A stretch of DNA of 30,606 bases from Bacillota bacterium (GTDB lineage Bacteria > Bacillota > Clostridia > Lachnospirales > Lachnospiraceae): positions 1 to 30,606 of the forward strand of contig JAEZUR010000008.1 of NCBI GenBank assembly GCA_023420935.1. The letters run 5' to 3'. Position 1 is the first letter of the stretch; each line of letters opens with the position of its first letter. The notes under the pieces are model-generated. The model did no database searches. It was given only the letters and a program-made list of their open reading frames with translations, and was not told the origin of the DNA. Made by a program: the position numbers and the translations under genes. This document shows, piece after piece, positions 7,636 through 15,129 of this stretch.

Positions 7636-7659
7636 TTGTTATTATTTATATAATAACAA
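7636..7659. repeat. Compact hairpin upstream of aroC
   Basis: TTGTTATTAT / ATAATAACAA form a perfect 10-base stem with a 4-base loop, followed by a smaller inverted repeat ACAAGT-ATA-ACTTGT at 7656-7670. It is AT-rich and could be an operator or leader structure. With the flanking regions, it completes 7358-7731, a stretch with no gene. Confidence 0.55.
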
Positions 7660-7731
7660 GTATAACTTGTTTGTTACTATTTTGCTAAGACTTATCATTA
7701 AGATAATATTGAAAGAAAAGAGGTTGTTATT

Positions 7732-8835
7732 ATGTCAGGATCAACGTTAGGTAATTATTTTCGCATCTCTACTTGGGGAGAGTCTCATGGAAAAGGGATT
7801 GGTGTTGTTGTGGATGGCTGCCCAGCAGGGCTACCAATTACAGAAGAATTGATACAAACTTATTTAGATAGAAGAAAACCAGGTACAACAAGGTATTCTA
7901 CACCAAGACAGGAATCGGATAGTGTAGAGATTTTATCTGGTATTTTTGAAGGTAGAACGACAGGTACTCCTATTTCTATGGTGGTTAGAAATCAGACTCA
8001 ACGTTCCTCTGATTACTCTGAGATAGCAGGATATTATCGTCCTGGACATGCTGATTATACTTTTGATGAAAAGTATGGATTTCGCGATTATAGAGGTGGC
8101 GGACGTTCCTCTGGTAGAGAAACCATCGGTAGAGTTGCTGCTGGTGCTATTGCTTGCGCTATTTTAAACTCTTTAAATATCGAAGTAACTGCATTTACCA
8201 AATCCATTGGCCCAATTACGATTGATGCTAATAAGTATAAGAAAGAAAATATCCTGATTAGTCCTCTTGGAATGCCAGATCTTGATGCATCATTAAAAGC
8301 AGAAGAATACCTTGAAAACCAGATGAAAGCACTTGACTCTGCAGGCGGGGTAATCGAATGTATGGTAACTGGTATGCCTGCTGGTATTGGTGAACCTGTT
8401 TTTGATAAGCTCGATGCTAATCTAGCCAAAGCAGTTATGTCCATTGGTGCCGTGAAAGGTTTTGAGATAGGTTCTGGTATGCAAGCAGCACAATCTACAG
8501 GATCAGAACATAATGATAATTTCTATTATACTAAAGAGAATGAAGTGAATAAATCTACCAATCACGCAGGTGGTATTCTAGGCGGAATCAGCGATGGTTC
8601 TAATATTATACTCCGCGCATTCTTTAAGCCAACTCCTTCTATTTTAAAAACTCAGAACACCATTTCCAAATCTGGGGATAACATTAAAATACAGGTGAAA
8701 GGCCGCCATGATCCGATTATTGTTCCTCGTGCAGTAGTTGTTGTAGAATCCATGGTTGCCTTAACTTTAGTCGATTTATTATTTGCAAATATGGCCTCAA
8801 AAATGGATAATCTTATAAAATTTTATAAAAATTAG
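7732..8835 (+). CDS. aroC: Chorismate synthase
   Basis: Catalyses the last step of the shikimate pathway, 5-enolpyruvylshikimate-3-phosphate to chorismate, with reduced FMN, in the cytoplasm. The 367-residue length is typical. Family signatures are present in order: the N-terminal GESHGKGIGVVVDGCPAG (residues 17-34), the central RPGHADYTFDEKYGFRDYRG (residues 103-122) followed by GGRSSGRET, and the C-terminal GGISDG and HDP segments. An AGAGG site lies before the ATG. It is separated from other aromatic pathway genes here and sits alone behind a long repeat-rich leader (7432-7731), so its control is probably independent. No intrinsic terminator is clear before the next promoter at 8844. Confidence 0.97.
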   Translation: MSGSTLGNYFRISTWGESHGKGIGVVVDGCPAGLPITEELIQTYLDRRKPGTTRYSTPRQESDSVEILSGIFEGRTTGTPISMVVRNQTQRSSDYSEIAGYYRPGHADYTFDEKYGFRDYRGGGRSSGRETIGRVAAGAIACAILNSLNIEVTAFTKSIGPITIDANKYKKENILISPLGMPDLDASLKAEEYLENQMKALDSAGGVIECMVTGMPAGIGEPVFDKLDANLAKAVMSIGAVKGFEIGSGMQAAQSTGSEHNDNFYYTKENEVNKSTNHAGGILGGISDGSNIILRAFFKPTPSILKTQNTISKSGDNIKIQVKGRHDPIIVPRAVVVVESMVALTLVDLLFANMASKMDNLIKFYKN

Positions 8836-8843
8836 CAATCATA

Positions 8844-8871
8844 TTGACATAGTAATCAGAACGTGTATAAT
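8844..8871 (+). promoter_or_regulatory. Sigma-A promoter of the polyamine transport operon
   Basis: Perfect TTGACA, 16-base spacer and perfect TATAAT, with TG two bases upstream of the -10. Transcription should start near 8878, directly before the operator-like palindromes. Confidence 0.88.
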
Positions 8872-8883
8872 TAGCATTGTCGT

Positions 8884-8911
8884 GTTTAGTAAAACTAAAC
8901 TTTAAGTTTAG
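8884..8911. promoter_or_regulatory. Operator-like nested palindromes
   Basis: Three alternating GTTTAG/CTAAAC half-sites form two overlapping perfect palindromes: GTTTAGT-AAA-ACTAAAC (8884-8900) and CTAAACTT-T-AAGTTTAG (8895-8911). They lie just after the start point of the promoter and about 30 bases before the XRE-cupin gene, so autoregulation by that protein is the simplest idea. Confidence 0.7.
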
Positions 8912-8942
8912 AAACATTCTATTTTGAAGGAGAGCATGTACA

Positions 8943-9482
8943 ATGGATATCGGTCACAAAATCAAAGAACTCCGCGTTCAAAAGGGATTAACACAAGAAG
9001 AATTGGCAGATCGTTCTGAATTATCAAAGGGTTTTATTTCACAATTAGAAAGAGATTTAACTTCTCCATCGATTGCCACTTTAGTTGATATATTACAATG
9101 TCTTGGAACCAATTTGGAAGAATTTTTTACGCATACTGCGCCAGAACAGGTTGTTTTTAAGAAATCCAACTACTTCGAGAAGATTGATAACGAATTGCAT
9201 AATACCATCGAATGGATTATTCCTAATGCACAAAAGAATATGATGGAACCAATCTTGTTAACACTGGAACCAGGCGGTTCAACCTATCCAGACAATCCCC
9301 ATGAAGGGGAGGAATTTGGATACGTGTTAAACGGTACCATCACAATTACCATAGGTACAAAGACTCACAAAGCTAAGAAAGGTGAATCTTTCTATTTTAC
9401 ACCTAATAAAAAACACTATATTACAGCTTCGGGTAAAAATGGGGCAACCATTCTCTGGGTTTCAACACCACCGAGTTTTTAA
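8943..9482 (+). CDS. XRE family regulator with C-terminal cupin domain (PuuR-like)
   Basis: A 179-residue regulator. Residues 5-60 are a Cro/C1-type helix-turn-helix (IKELRVQKGLTQEELADRS, then FISQLERDLTSPSIATL), and 100-175 a cupin beta-barrel (LEPGGSTYPDNPHEGEEFGY, then KGESFYFTPNKKHYI) that would sense a small ligand. This architecture is that of PuuR and its relatives, which control putrescine metabolism and transport. It is the first gene of the potABCD operon (20 bases before potA) and has nested palindromes in its 5' region, so it is likely a polyamine-responsive repressor of its own operon. The ligand is inferred from context. GGAG lies about ten bases before the ATG. Confidence 0.92.
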   Translation: MDIGHKIKELRVQKGLTQEELADRSELSKGFISQLERDLTSPSIATLVDILQCLGTNLEEFFTHTAPEQVVFKKSNYFEKIDNELHNTIEWIIPNAQKNMMEPILLTLEPGGSTYPDNPHEGEEFGYVLNGTITITIGTKTHKAKKGESFYFTPNKKHYITASGKNGATILWVSTPPSF

Positions 9483-9502
9483 AATGGAGGACAGATACTA
9501 TT

Positions 9503-10579
9503 ATGGCAAATAAGTTAATCGATTTAATCAACATTACGAAGACATATGGAACGAATGTTGTATTGGATGAAATGAATCTTTACTTTAACGAAAATGAATT
9601 TCTTACCTTGCTAGGTCCAAGTGGATGCGGAAAAACAACAACCCTTCGCATTCTTGGCGGATTTGAATCTCCGGATAAAGGACAGGTTATTTTCTCAGGC
9701 CAGGATATTACCAATCTTCCTCCCAACGAAAGACAGCTCAATACGGTGTTTCAAAAATATGCACTCTTTACTCATATGTCCATTGCGGAAAATATTGCAT
9801 TTGGCTTAAAGATTAAAAAGAAAAGTAAAAGTTATATTCAAGATAAAATTAAATATGCTCTAAAATTAGTAAACCTGGACGGATATGAAAACCGTACACC
9901 AGATTCACTAAGTGGCGGTCAACAACAACGTATTGCAATTGCTAGAGCAATTGTAAATGAACCTAAAATTCTATTATTAGATGAACCGCTAGGTGCTCTA
10001 GATCTAAAGATGCGCCAAGACATGCAGTATGAATTAATTCGACTTAAAAATGAACTAGGAATTACATTTATCTATGTTACTCATGATCAAGAAGAAGCCC
10101 TTACCATGTCAGATACCATCGTGGTCATGAACCAGGGTTATATTCAACAGATTGGTACTCCAGAGGATATCTATAATGAACCTAAAAATGCCTTTGTAGC
10201 AGACTTTATCGGTGAAAGCAATATTATTGCAAGTACTATGGTAGAAGATAAATTAGTTAATATTCTTGGTAGTAATTTCCCTTGTGTTGATGTGGGCTTT
10301 GGACAGAATGAACCTGTGGATGTCGTAATTAGACCAGAAGACATTGATTTAGTTGCACCGGAAGATGGAATCATTCGTGGTAGAGTTACTTCTCTTATCT
10401 TTAAAGGTGTTCATTATGAGATGGAAGTAATGGCCAATGGACACGAATGGTTAGTACATAGCACTGATTTATCTCCTGTTGGAAGTGAAGTGGGAATTAA
10501 AGTAGATCCATTTGATATACAGATTATGAAAAAACCAGAATCGGAAGATGAACAGGCGGTGATTAGTAATGAACCGTAA
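9503..10579 (+). CDS. potA: Spermidine/putrescine ABC transporter, ATP-binding protein
   Basis: ATPase of the polyamine importer, 358 residues, working with PotB, PotC and PotD. Motifs: Walker A GPSGCGKTT at residues 38-46, signature LSGGQQQRIAIARA at about 135-148, Walker B LLLDEPLGALD at about 155-165, and H-switch YVTHDQEEA. The C-terminal third (about 230-345) is the TOBE domain of the PotA/MalK class, seen in VVIRPEDIDLV. It starts 20 bases after the regulator gene and overlaps potB by eleven bases, which suggests coupled translation. Confidence 0.96.
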   Translation: MANKLIDLINITKTYGTNVVLDEMNLYFNENEFLTLLGPSGCGKTTTLRILGGFESPDKGQVIFSGQDITNLPPNERQLNTVFQKYALFTHMSIAENIAFGLKIKKKSKSYIQDKIKYALKLVNLDGYENRTPDSLSGGQQQRIAIARAIVNEPKILLLDEPLGALDLKMRQDMQYELIRLKNELGITFIYVTHDQEEALTMSDTIVVMNQGYIQQIGTPEDIYNEPKNAFVADFIGESNIIASTMVEDKLVNILGSNFPCVDVGFGQNEPVDVVIRPEDIDLVAPEDGIIRGRVTSLIFKGVHYEMEVMANGHEWLVHSTDLSPVGSEVGIKVDPFDIQIMKKPESEDEQAVISNEP

Positions 10580-11387
10580 ATCCCGTCATCTATTAGCCTA
10601 TCCATATATACTATGGATGGCTGCTTTTATCATCATCCCATTATTTATAGTTCTATTTTATGGTTTTACCAACCGAGACGGTAATTTTACCTTAGATAAT
10701 ATAGAACAAATAGCAAACCCGATACATGTAAGAGCGCTTTTTTTATCCATTCGTCTTTCAATCATTAGTACTGTTTTATGTTTAATACTTGCTTATCCTT
10801 TGGCATTAATACTGAATAATATGAAAATGAAAAGTAATAGTTTTATTGTACTTATTTTTATTTTCCCAATGTGGATGAACTTTTTACTTCGTACCCTTGC
10901 TTGGCAGACATTACTTGAGAAAAATGGTGTTATTAATAGTGTTTTATCTACACTTCATCTTCCAGCCATTAATATCATTAATACTCCAAATGCTATCATC
11001 CTTGGTATGGTATATAATTTTTTACCTTTTATGGTACTTCCAATCTATAATGTACTGATTAAAATTGATGGTAATGTAATTAATGCGGCGAGAGATTTAG
11101 GAGCAAATGGTATTCAGACATTTTTTAAGATTATCTTTCCACTTACGCTTCCTGGGGTAATAAGTGGCGTTACTATGGTATTTGTGCCTGCACTAACGAC
11201 ATTTGTTATTTCTGATATTTTGGGTGGTAGTAAAATCTTATTAATTGGAAATGTAATTGAACAAGAATTTATTACTGCGAATAACTGGAATGCTGGCTCA
11301 GGCCTTTCACTTGTGTTAATGATATTTATCCTAATCAGTATGGCTGTTATGTCAAAATATGATAAGGAGGGTACAAATGTATGGTAA
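10569..11387 (+). CDS. potB: Spermidine/putrescine ABC transporter, permease subunit B
   Basis: Inner-membrane subunit of the polyamine importer (272 residues), with six predicted helices starting at about residue 12. The cytoplasmic EAA loop that docks on PotA is visible as NAARDLGANGIQTFFKIIFP near residue 175. The order potA-potB-potC-potD, the overlaps at both ends (11 bases with potA, 7 with potC) and similarity to PotC all support the call. The basic N-terminus (MNRKSRHLLAYPYILWM) is typical of PotB. Confidence 0.95.
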   Translation: MNRKSRHLLAYPYILWMAAFIIIPLFIVLFYGFTNRDGNFTLDNIEQIANPIHVRALFLSIRLSIISTVLCLILAYPLALILNNMKMKSNSFIVLIFIFPMWMNFLLRTLAWQTLLEKNGVINSVLSTLHLPAINIINTPNAIILGMVYNFLPFMVLPIYNVLIKIDGNVINAARDLGANGIQTFFKIIFPLTLPGVISGVTMVFVPALTTFVISDILGGSKILLIGNVIEQEFITANNWNAGSGLSLVLMIFILISMAVMSKYDKEGTNVW

Positions 11388-12169
11388 AGAAATTCGCCGG
11401 TAGGTTATATATATCAATTATCTTTATCTTTCTATATGCACCAATATTGACTTTGATTATATTATCTTTTAACGAGTCAAAATCCCGTGCTAAATGGGGT
11501 GGATTTACTCTAAATTGGTATCTTTCCTTATTTGAAAATGAAAGTATCATGAGTGCTTTATCAACCACTTTGATTATTGCATTTCTTTCCTCTTTGATTG
11601 CAACTGTAATTGGAACGGCTGCTTCCGTTGCTATGAATAACATGAAGAGATTACAACGTACCATCATGATGGGAATCACTAACATCCCTATGCTAAATGC
11701 TGATATTGTAACAGGTATATCACTGATGCTGTTATTTATAGCACTTCATTTTACACTTGGTTTCTCAAGCGTATTAATGGCTCACATTACCTTTAATATT
11801 CCTTATGTAATATTAAGTGTAATGCCAAAATTACGACAAATAGATAAAAGCACTTATGAAGCCGCACTAGATCTTGGAGCTTCCGGATTTTATGCGTTTC
11901 GCAAAGTAATACTCCCTGACATTTTTCCAGGTATTCTTTCTGGATTTTTACTATCCTTTACTATGTCCTTAGATGATTTCGTTATTACACATTTCACAAA
12001 GGGTCCTGGAGTAGATACTTTATCCACCAAAATATACACTGAAGTACGAAAAGGTATTAAACCAGAAATGTATGCACTTTCTACTATATTATTTTTATCT
12101 GTTTTGATACTTTTAGTGGTTATCAACCGTCGTTCTTCCAAAAACAACGAATCAATTTTGAATAGTTAA
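11381..12169 (+). CDS. potC: Spermidine/putrescine ABC transporter, permease subunit C
   Basis: Second membrane subunit of the polyamine importer (262 residues), six predicted helices. The EAA loop reads EAALDLGASGFYAFRKVILP near residue 160, and the segment SFTMSLDDFVITHF downstream is a PotC/YdcV hallmark. AAGGAGG precedes the overlapping start inside potB. It ends 30 bases before potD. Confidence 0.95.
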   Translation: MVKKFAGRLYISIIFIFLYAPILTLIILSFNESKSRAKWGGFTLNWYLSLFENESIMSALSTTLIIAFLSSLIATVIGTAASVAMNNMKRLQRTIMMGITNIPMLNADIVTGISLMLLFIALHFTLGFSSVLMAHITFNIPYVILSVMPKLRQIDKSTYEAALDLGASGFYAFRKVILPDIFPGILSGFLLSFTMSLDDFVITHFTKGPGVDTLSTKIYTEVRKGIKPEMYALSTILFLSVLILLVVINRRSSKNNESILNS

Positions 12170-12199
12170 ACGAATACAAACACAACGAAAGGAGTTACC

Positions 12200-13252
12200 A
12201 TGAAAAAAGTTATTATTCTTATGCTACTTTCACTTACAACCATTTTTGTCTTTGCAGGTTGTGGAAAGAAAGCTGACTTATACGTATATAACTGGGGCGA
12301 GTACATGGATGAAGATGTAATCGATATGTTTGAAGAAGAAACAGGCCTGAAAGTTGTATACGAAACCTTCGCATCCAATGAAGAGATGTATCCTAAGATT
12401 GAAAGTGGTGCAGTAAAATATGACGTGGTCTGTCCATCTGACTATATGATACAAAAAATGGTAGAAGAAAATCTGCTAGCCGAATTAAATTATGATAACA
12501 TACCTAATATTAAAAATATCGGTGCAGAATATTTGGAAAGTTCCAAAGAATTTGATCCTGAGAACAAATTTTCCGTTCCATATTGTTGGGGAACAGTAGG
12601 TATTTTATATAATAAAACTATGGTTACAGAACCAGTTGATAGCTGGAATATCCTCTGGGATGAAAAATATAAAGATAATGTACTAATGCAAGACAGTGTT
12701 CGAGATGCATTTGGCATTACACTAAAAATGTTAGGTTACTCTCTTAATTCTACCAATGAAACGGAATTAGAAGAAGCAAAACAAAAATTAATTGAACAAA
12801 ATAAGAAGGGTTTAGTGCAAGCTTACGTAATTGATCAGGTTCGCGATAAAATGATTGGAAATGAAGCTGCCTTAGGCGTGATATATTCTGGTGAAGCCTT
12901 ATACACTAAAAACCAGAACCCAGATCTTGAATATGTAGTACCAAAAGAGGGTTCAAATGTATGGATTGATTCCTGGGTTATTCCAAAGGACTCCAAACAT
13001 AAAGAAAATGCAGAAAAATTTATTAACTTTCTATGCCGTCCTGATATCGCATTAAAGAACTTTGAGTATATTACCTATTCCACTCCAAATACTGCAGCTA
13101 GAGAATTGATAACAGATAATTCCCTGAAAAACAGTGAAGTATTATTCCCTAGTACTTCTGTACTTGAAAACTGTGAAACCTATCAATATCTAGGTAGTGA
13201 TGTTGATGAGCTTTATACAGAAAAATGGAAAGAAGTAAAATCTGGCCAATAG
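12200..13252 (+). CDS. potD: Spermidine/putrescine-binding lipoprotein
   Basis: Extracellular substrate-binding protein of the importer (350 residues), anchored to the membrane as a lipoprotein: a short basic start, hydrophobic core, and lipobox FAGC with Cys at residue 21. The mature part begins with the PotD-type LYVYNWGEYMDEDVI and carries further family segments, VYETFASNEEMYPKI, YDVVCPSDYMI, and SVPYCWGTVGILYNK, plus NAEKFINFLCRP towards the end. Acidic and aromatic residues suited to amine binding are conserved in these motifs. AAAGGAG precedes the ATG. It is the last gene of the operon, followed by a strong terminator. Confidence 0.96.
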   Translation: MKKVIILMLLSLTTIFVFAGCGKKADLYVYNWGEYMDEDVIDMFEEETGLKVVYETFASNEEMYPKIESGAVKYDVVCPSDYMIQKMVEENLLAELNYDNIPNIKNIGAEYLESSKEFDPENKFSVPYCWGTVGILYNKTMVTEPVDSWNILWDEKYKDNVLMQDSVRDAFGITLKMLGYSLNSTNETELEEAKQKLIEQNKKGLVQAYVIDQVRDKMIGNEAALGVIYSGEALYTKNQNPDLEYVVPKEGSNVWIDSWVIPKDSKHKENAEKFINFLCRPDIALKNFEYITYSTPNTAARELITDNSLKNSEVLFPSTSVLENCETYQYLGSDVDELYTEKWKEVKSGQ

Positions 13253-13294
13253 ATAGATTGAAAACTGAGTGTCATAATCAAGTAACACCAAGTC

Positions 13295-13342
13295 AAAAGG
13301 ACTGTAGAAGCATCTAGAATAGCTGTTTCTACAGTCCTTTTT
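13295..13342. terminator. Bidirectional terminator between potD and trpS
   Basis: A 15-base perfect stem, AAAAGGACTGTAGAA / TTCTACAGTCCTTTT, with a 17-base loop and T-runs on both strands. It ends the pot operon and, on the minus strand, trpS. Confidence 0.93.
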
Positions 13343-13365
13343 GAATATTATTATAATGTATCTTA

Positions 13366-14370
13366 TTAACGAATCATATCTGTAAAGCCAACTTTTTTCT
13401 TCACTTTACGTAATGTCTTATTCGCAAAGTAAGCTGCCTTTTCATCGTTGTTCTTAATCATACTATCAATATAAGCCTTATCTTTCGTTAATTCATGGAA
13501 TCTTGTTTGTAATGGTTTCAATACATCAACAACTGCTTCACCTACTGCCAATTTAAAGTCGCCATAACCTTTTCCATCGAATTCTTTTACTGTCTCATCA
13601 ATGGTTTTTCCAGTAGCTGCACTATAAATATCAATTAAGTTGCTAACACCAGGCTTGTCCGCCGAGTAAAGTACTTCACTACCTGAATCTGTAACTGCTC
13701 TCTTAAATTTACGGATAATTGCATCCGGCTCATCCATTAAGAAGATACTAGCATTGGCATTATCATCTGATTTGGACATTTTCCTCATAGGATCTTGTAG
13801 ACTCATAATCTTAGCACCTGCTTTACCAATGTATGGTTCCGGCACTGTGAAGACATCCCCATAAATACCATTAAAGCGTTCTGCTAAGTCTCTAGTAATC
13901 TCAAGATGTTGTTTTTGATCTACTCCGACAGGTACTACATCTGCCTGATAAAGTAAAATATCTGATGCCATCAGTACTGGATAAGTATATAACCCTGCAT
14001 TAATATTATCCGCATGTTTGGCAGATTTATCTTTAAATTGTGTCATTCGATTTAATTCACCTAAATAAGTGAAGCAATTCAGAATCCAGCTTAGTTCTGC
14101 ATGCGCTGAAACATGGGATTGGTAATAAATACAGTTCTTTTCTGGATCAAGGCCTGCTGCTACATATAAAGTAAAAAGAGCTCTAGCTCTTTGTCTAAAT
14201 TCCGTCGGATCCTGTCTAACTGTTATGGAGTGCAAATCCATAACTCCATAAAAGCATTCATATTCTTCATTTAATGTGATCCAATTTTTTAAAGCACCTA
14301 AGTAATTACCTAAAGTAAGATTACCAGTTGCCTGCATTCCACTAAATAACGTTTTCTTTCCGTCTAACAT
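13366..14370 (-). CDS. trpS: Tryptophanyl-tRNA synthetase
   Basis: Class I enzyme that charges tRNA-Trp in the cytoplasm. It has 334 residues, the usual bacterial length. The HIGH-type motif appears as TLGNYLG (residues 19-25) in SGMQATGNLTLGNYLG, and KMSKS is intact at 197-201 (MRKMSKSDDN). The segment VGVDQKQHLE (148-157) is the Trp-adenylate pocket signature. A longer frame from 14388 contains GGGAGG about ten bases before the internal ATG at 14370, so 14370 is taken as the start. No T-box leader is seen upstream, unlike leuS. It is monocistronic, divergent from luxS. Confidence 0.96.
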   Translation of the reverse strand: MLDGKKTLFSGMQATGNLTLGNYLGALKNWITLNEEYECFYGVMDLHSITVRQDPTEFRQRARALFTLYVAAGLDPEKNCIYYQSHVSAHAELSWILNCFTYLGELNRMTQFKDKSAKHADNINAGLYTYPVLMASDILLYQADVVPVGVDQKQHLEITRDLAERFNGIYGDVFTVPEPYIGKAGAKIMSLQDPMRKMSKSDDNANASIFLMDEPDAIIRKFKRAVTDSGSEVLYSADKPGVSNLIDIYSAATGKTIDETVKEFDGKGYGDFKLAVGEAVVDVLKPLQTRFHELTKDKAYIDSMIKNNDEKAAYFANKTLRKVKKKVGFTDMIR

Positions 14371-14486
14371 TTGCTGTTTGCCTCCCATTACAATTCATTA
14401 TCATTAGGTAGTGTAACATATAATGCTAGGATAGTAAATAAATTTAAGGAAAAAAGTACATCCCTATAGAAAACCACCCCCACACA

Positions 14487-14495
14487 TGTTATAAT
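14487..14495 (+). promoter_or_regulatory. Extended -10 promoter of luxS (TGTTATAAT)
   Basis: TG, one base, then perfect TATAAT. No good -35 hexamer is present, as is common for extended -10 promoters. The predicted start near 14502 gives a leader of about 67 bases. Confidence 0.6.
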
Positions 14496-14508
14496 GCTCG
14501 TACGGGCT

Positions 14509-14526
14509 CAAATGCGGTAGCATTTG
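14509..14526 (+). repeat. Small hairpin in the luxS leader
   Basis: CAAATGC-GGTA-GCATTTG, a perfect 7-base stem close to the predicted 5' end of the transcript. It could stabilise the mRNA. It does not match a riboswitch that I recognise. Confidence 0.5.
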
Positions 14527-14568
14527 TGATCGTGAACGCAATTTATGGAGGAATGAAAGGAGATACTT

Positions 14569-15048
14569 ATGAAACCAATTGCTAGCTTTACCATAGACCA
14601 CTTAAGATTACTCCCTGGTATCTATGTATCCAGAAAAGATTCTGTTGGTCATGAGATTATAACTACCTTTGATATACGTATGACTAGACCGAATTTTGAA
14701 CCGGTTATGAACACTGCTGAAATGCATTCCATTGAACATTTAGCAGCTACTTTTTTAAGAAATCATAGTGATTATGGTAACAAGATTATTTATTTTGGTC
14801 CAATGGGATGCCGTACTGGATTTTATCTTCTTCTTGCAGGAGATTATGAATCCAAGGATATTGTACCACTGATTATCGAATTATATGAATTTATTAAGAA
14901 CTTTGAAGGTGAAGTTCCAGGTTCTGCTGCAATACACTGTGGAAACTACTTAGATATGAACCTTGGTATGGCAAAATATCTAGCTGATCAATTCCTTAAT
15001 CAGGTATTATATAAACTAACTGACGCTAATTTAGTATATCCTAATTAA
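14569..15048 (+). CDS. luxS: S-ribosylhomocysteine lyase (autoinducer-2 synthase)
   Basis: Splits S-ribosylhomocysteine into homocysteine and the autoinducer-2 precursor DPD, as part of the activated methyl cycle. The protein has 159 residues, the family length. Metal ligands are all present: His53 and His57 in HSIEHL, and Cys124 in HCGNY. The catalytic Cys81 is in FGPMGCRTGF and Glu56 is conserved. The N-terminal DHLRLLPGIYVSR is typical. AAAGGAG lies seven bases before the ATG. It appears monocistronic, with its own promoter and leader hairpin. No pfs or other methyl cycle gene is adjacent. The downstream convergent gene is a chemotaxis receptor. Confidence 0.97.
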   Translation: MKPIASFTIDHLRLLPGIYVSRKDSVGHEIITTFDIRMTRPNFEPVMNTAEMHSIEHLAATFLRNHSDYGNKIIYFGPMGCRTGFYLLLAGDYESKDIVPLIIELYEFIKNFEGEVPGSAAIHCGNYLDMNLGMAKYLADQFLNQVLYKLTDANLVYPN

Positions 15049-15062
15049 TCACATAAGAATGG

Positions 15063-15097
15063 GCTTTTGCAAATAGATTCTTCTATTATGCAAAAGC
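15063..15097. repeat. Hairpin between luxS and the chemotaxis receptor
   Basis: GCTTTTGCA / TGCAAAAGC (9 bases) extended by ATAG/CTAT after a mismatch. It sits where a terminator for both convergent genes is expected, but neither strand has a clear T-run after it, so the terminator role is uncertain. Confidence 0.55.
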
Positions 15098-15129
15098 AAA
15101 TTCTATATTCTATGTTATCTAATACTATA

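Noticed and set aside
8088..8444. A 118-codon minus-strand frame
   Set aside because: It is the antisense of aroC and has no ribosome site or recognisable domain.
14371..14470. A T-box before trpS
   Set aside because: No GGTACCGCG-like box and no terminator hairpin; the leader is too short.
14496..14568. A SAM-type riboswitch before luxS
   Set aside because: Only about 67 bases with one small hairpin; no kink-turn, conserved junction or terminator is visible.
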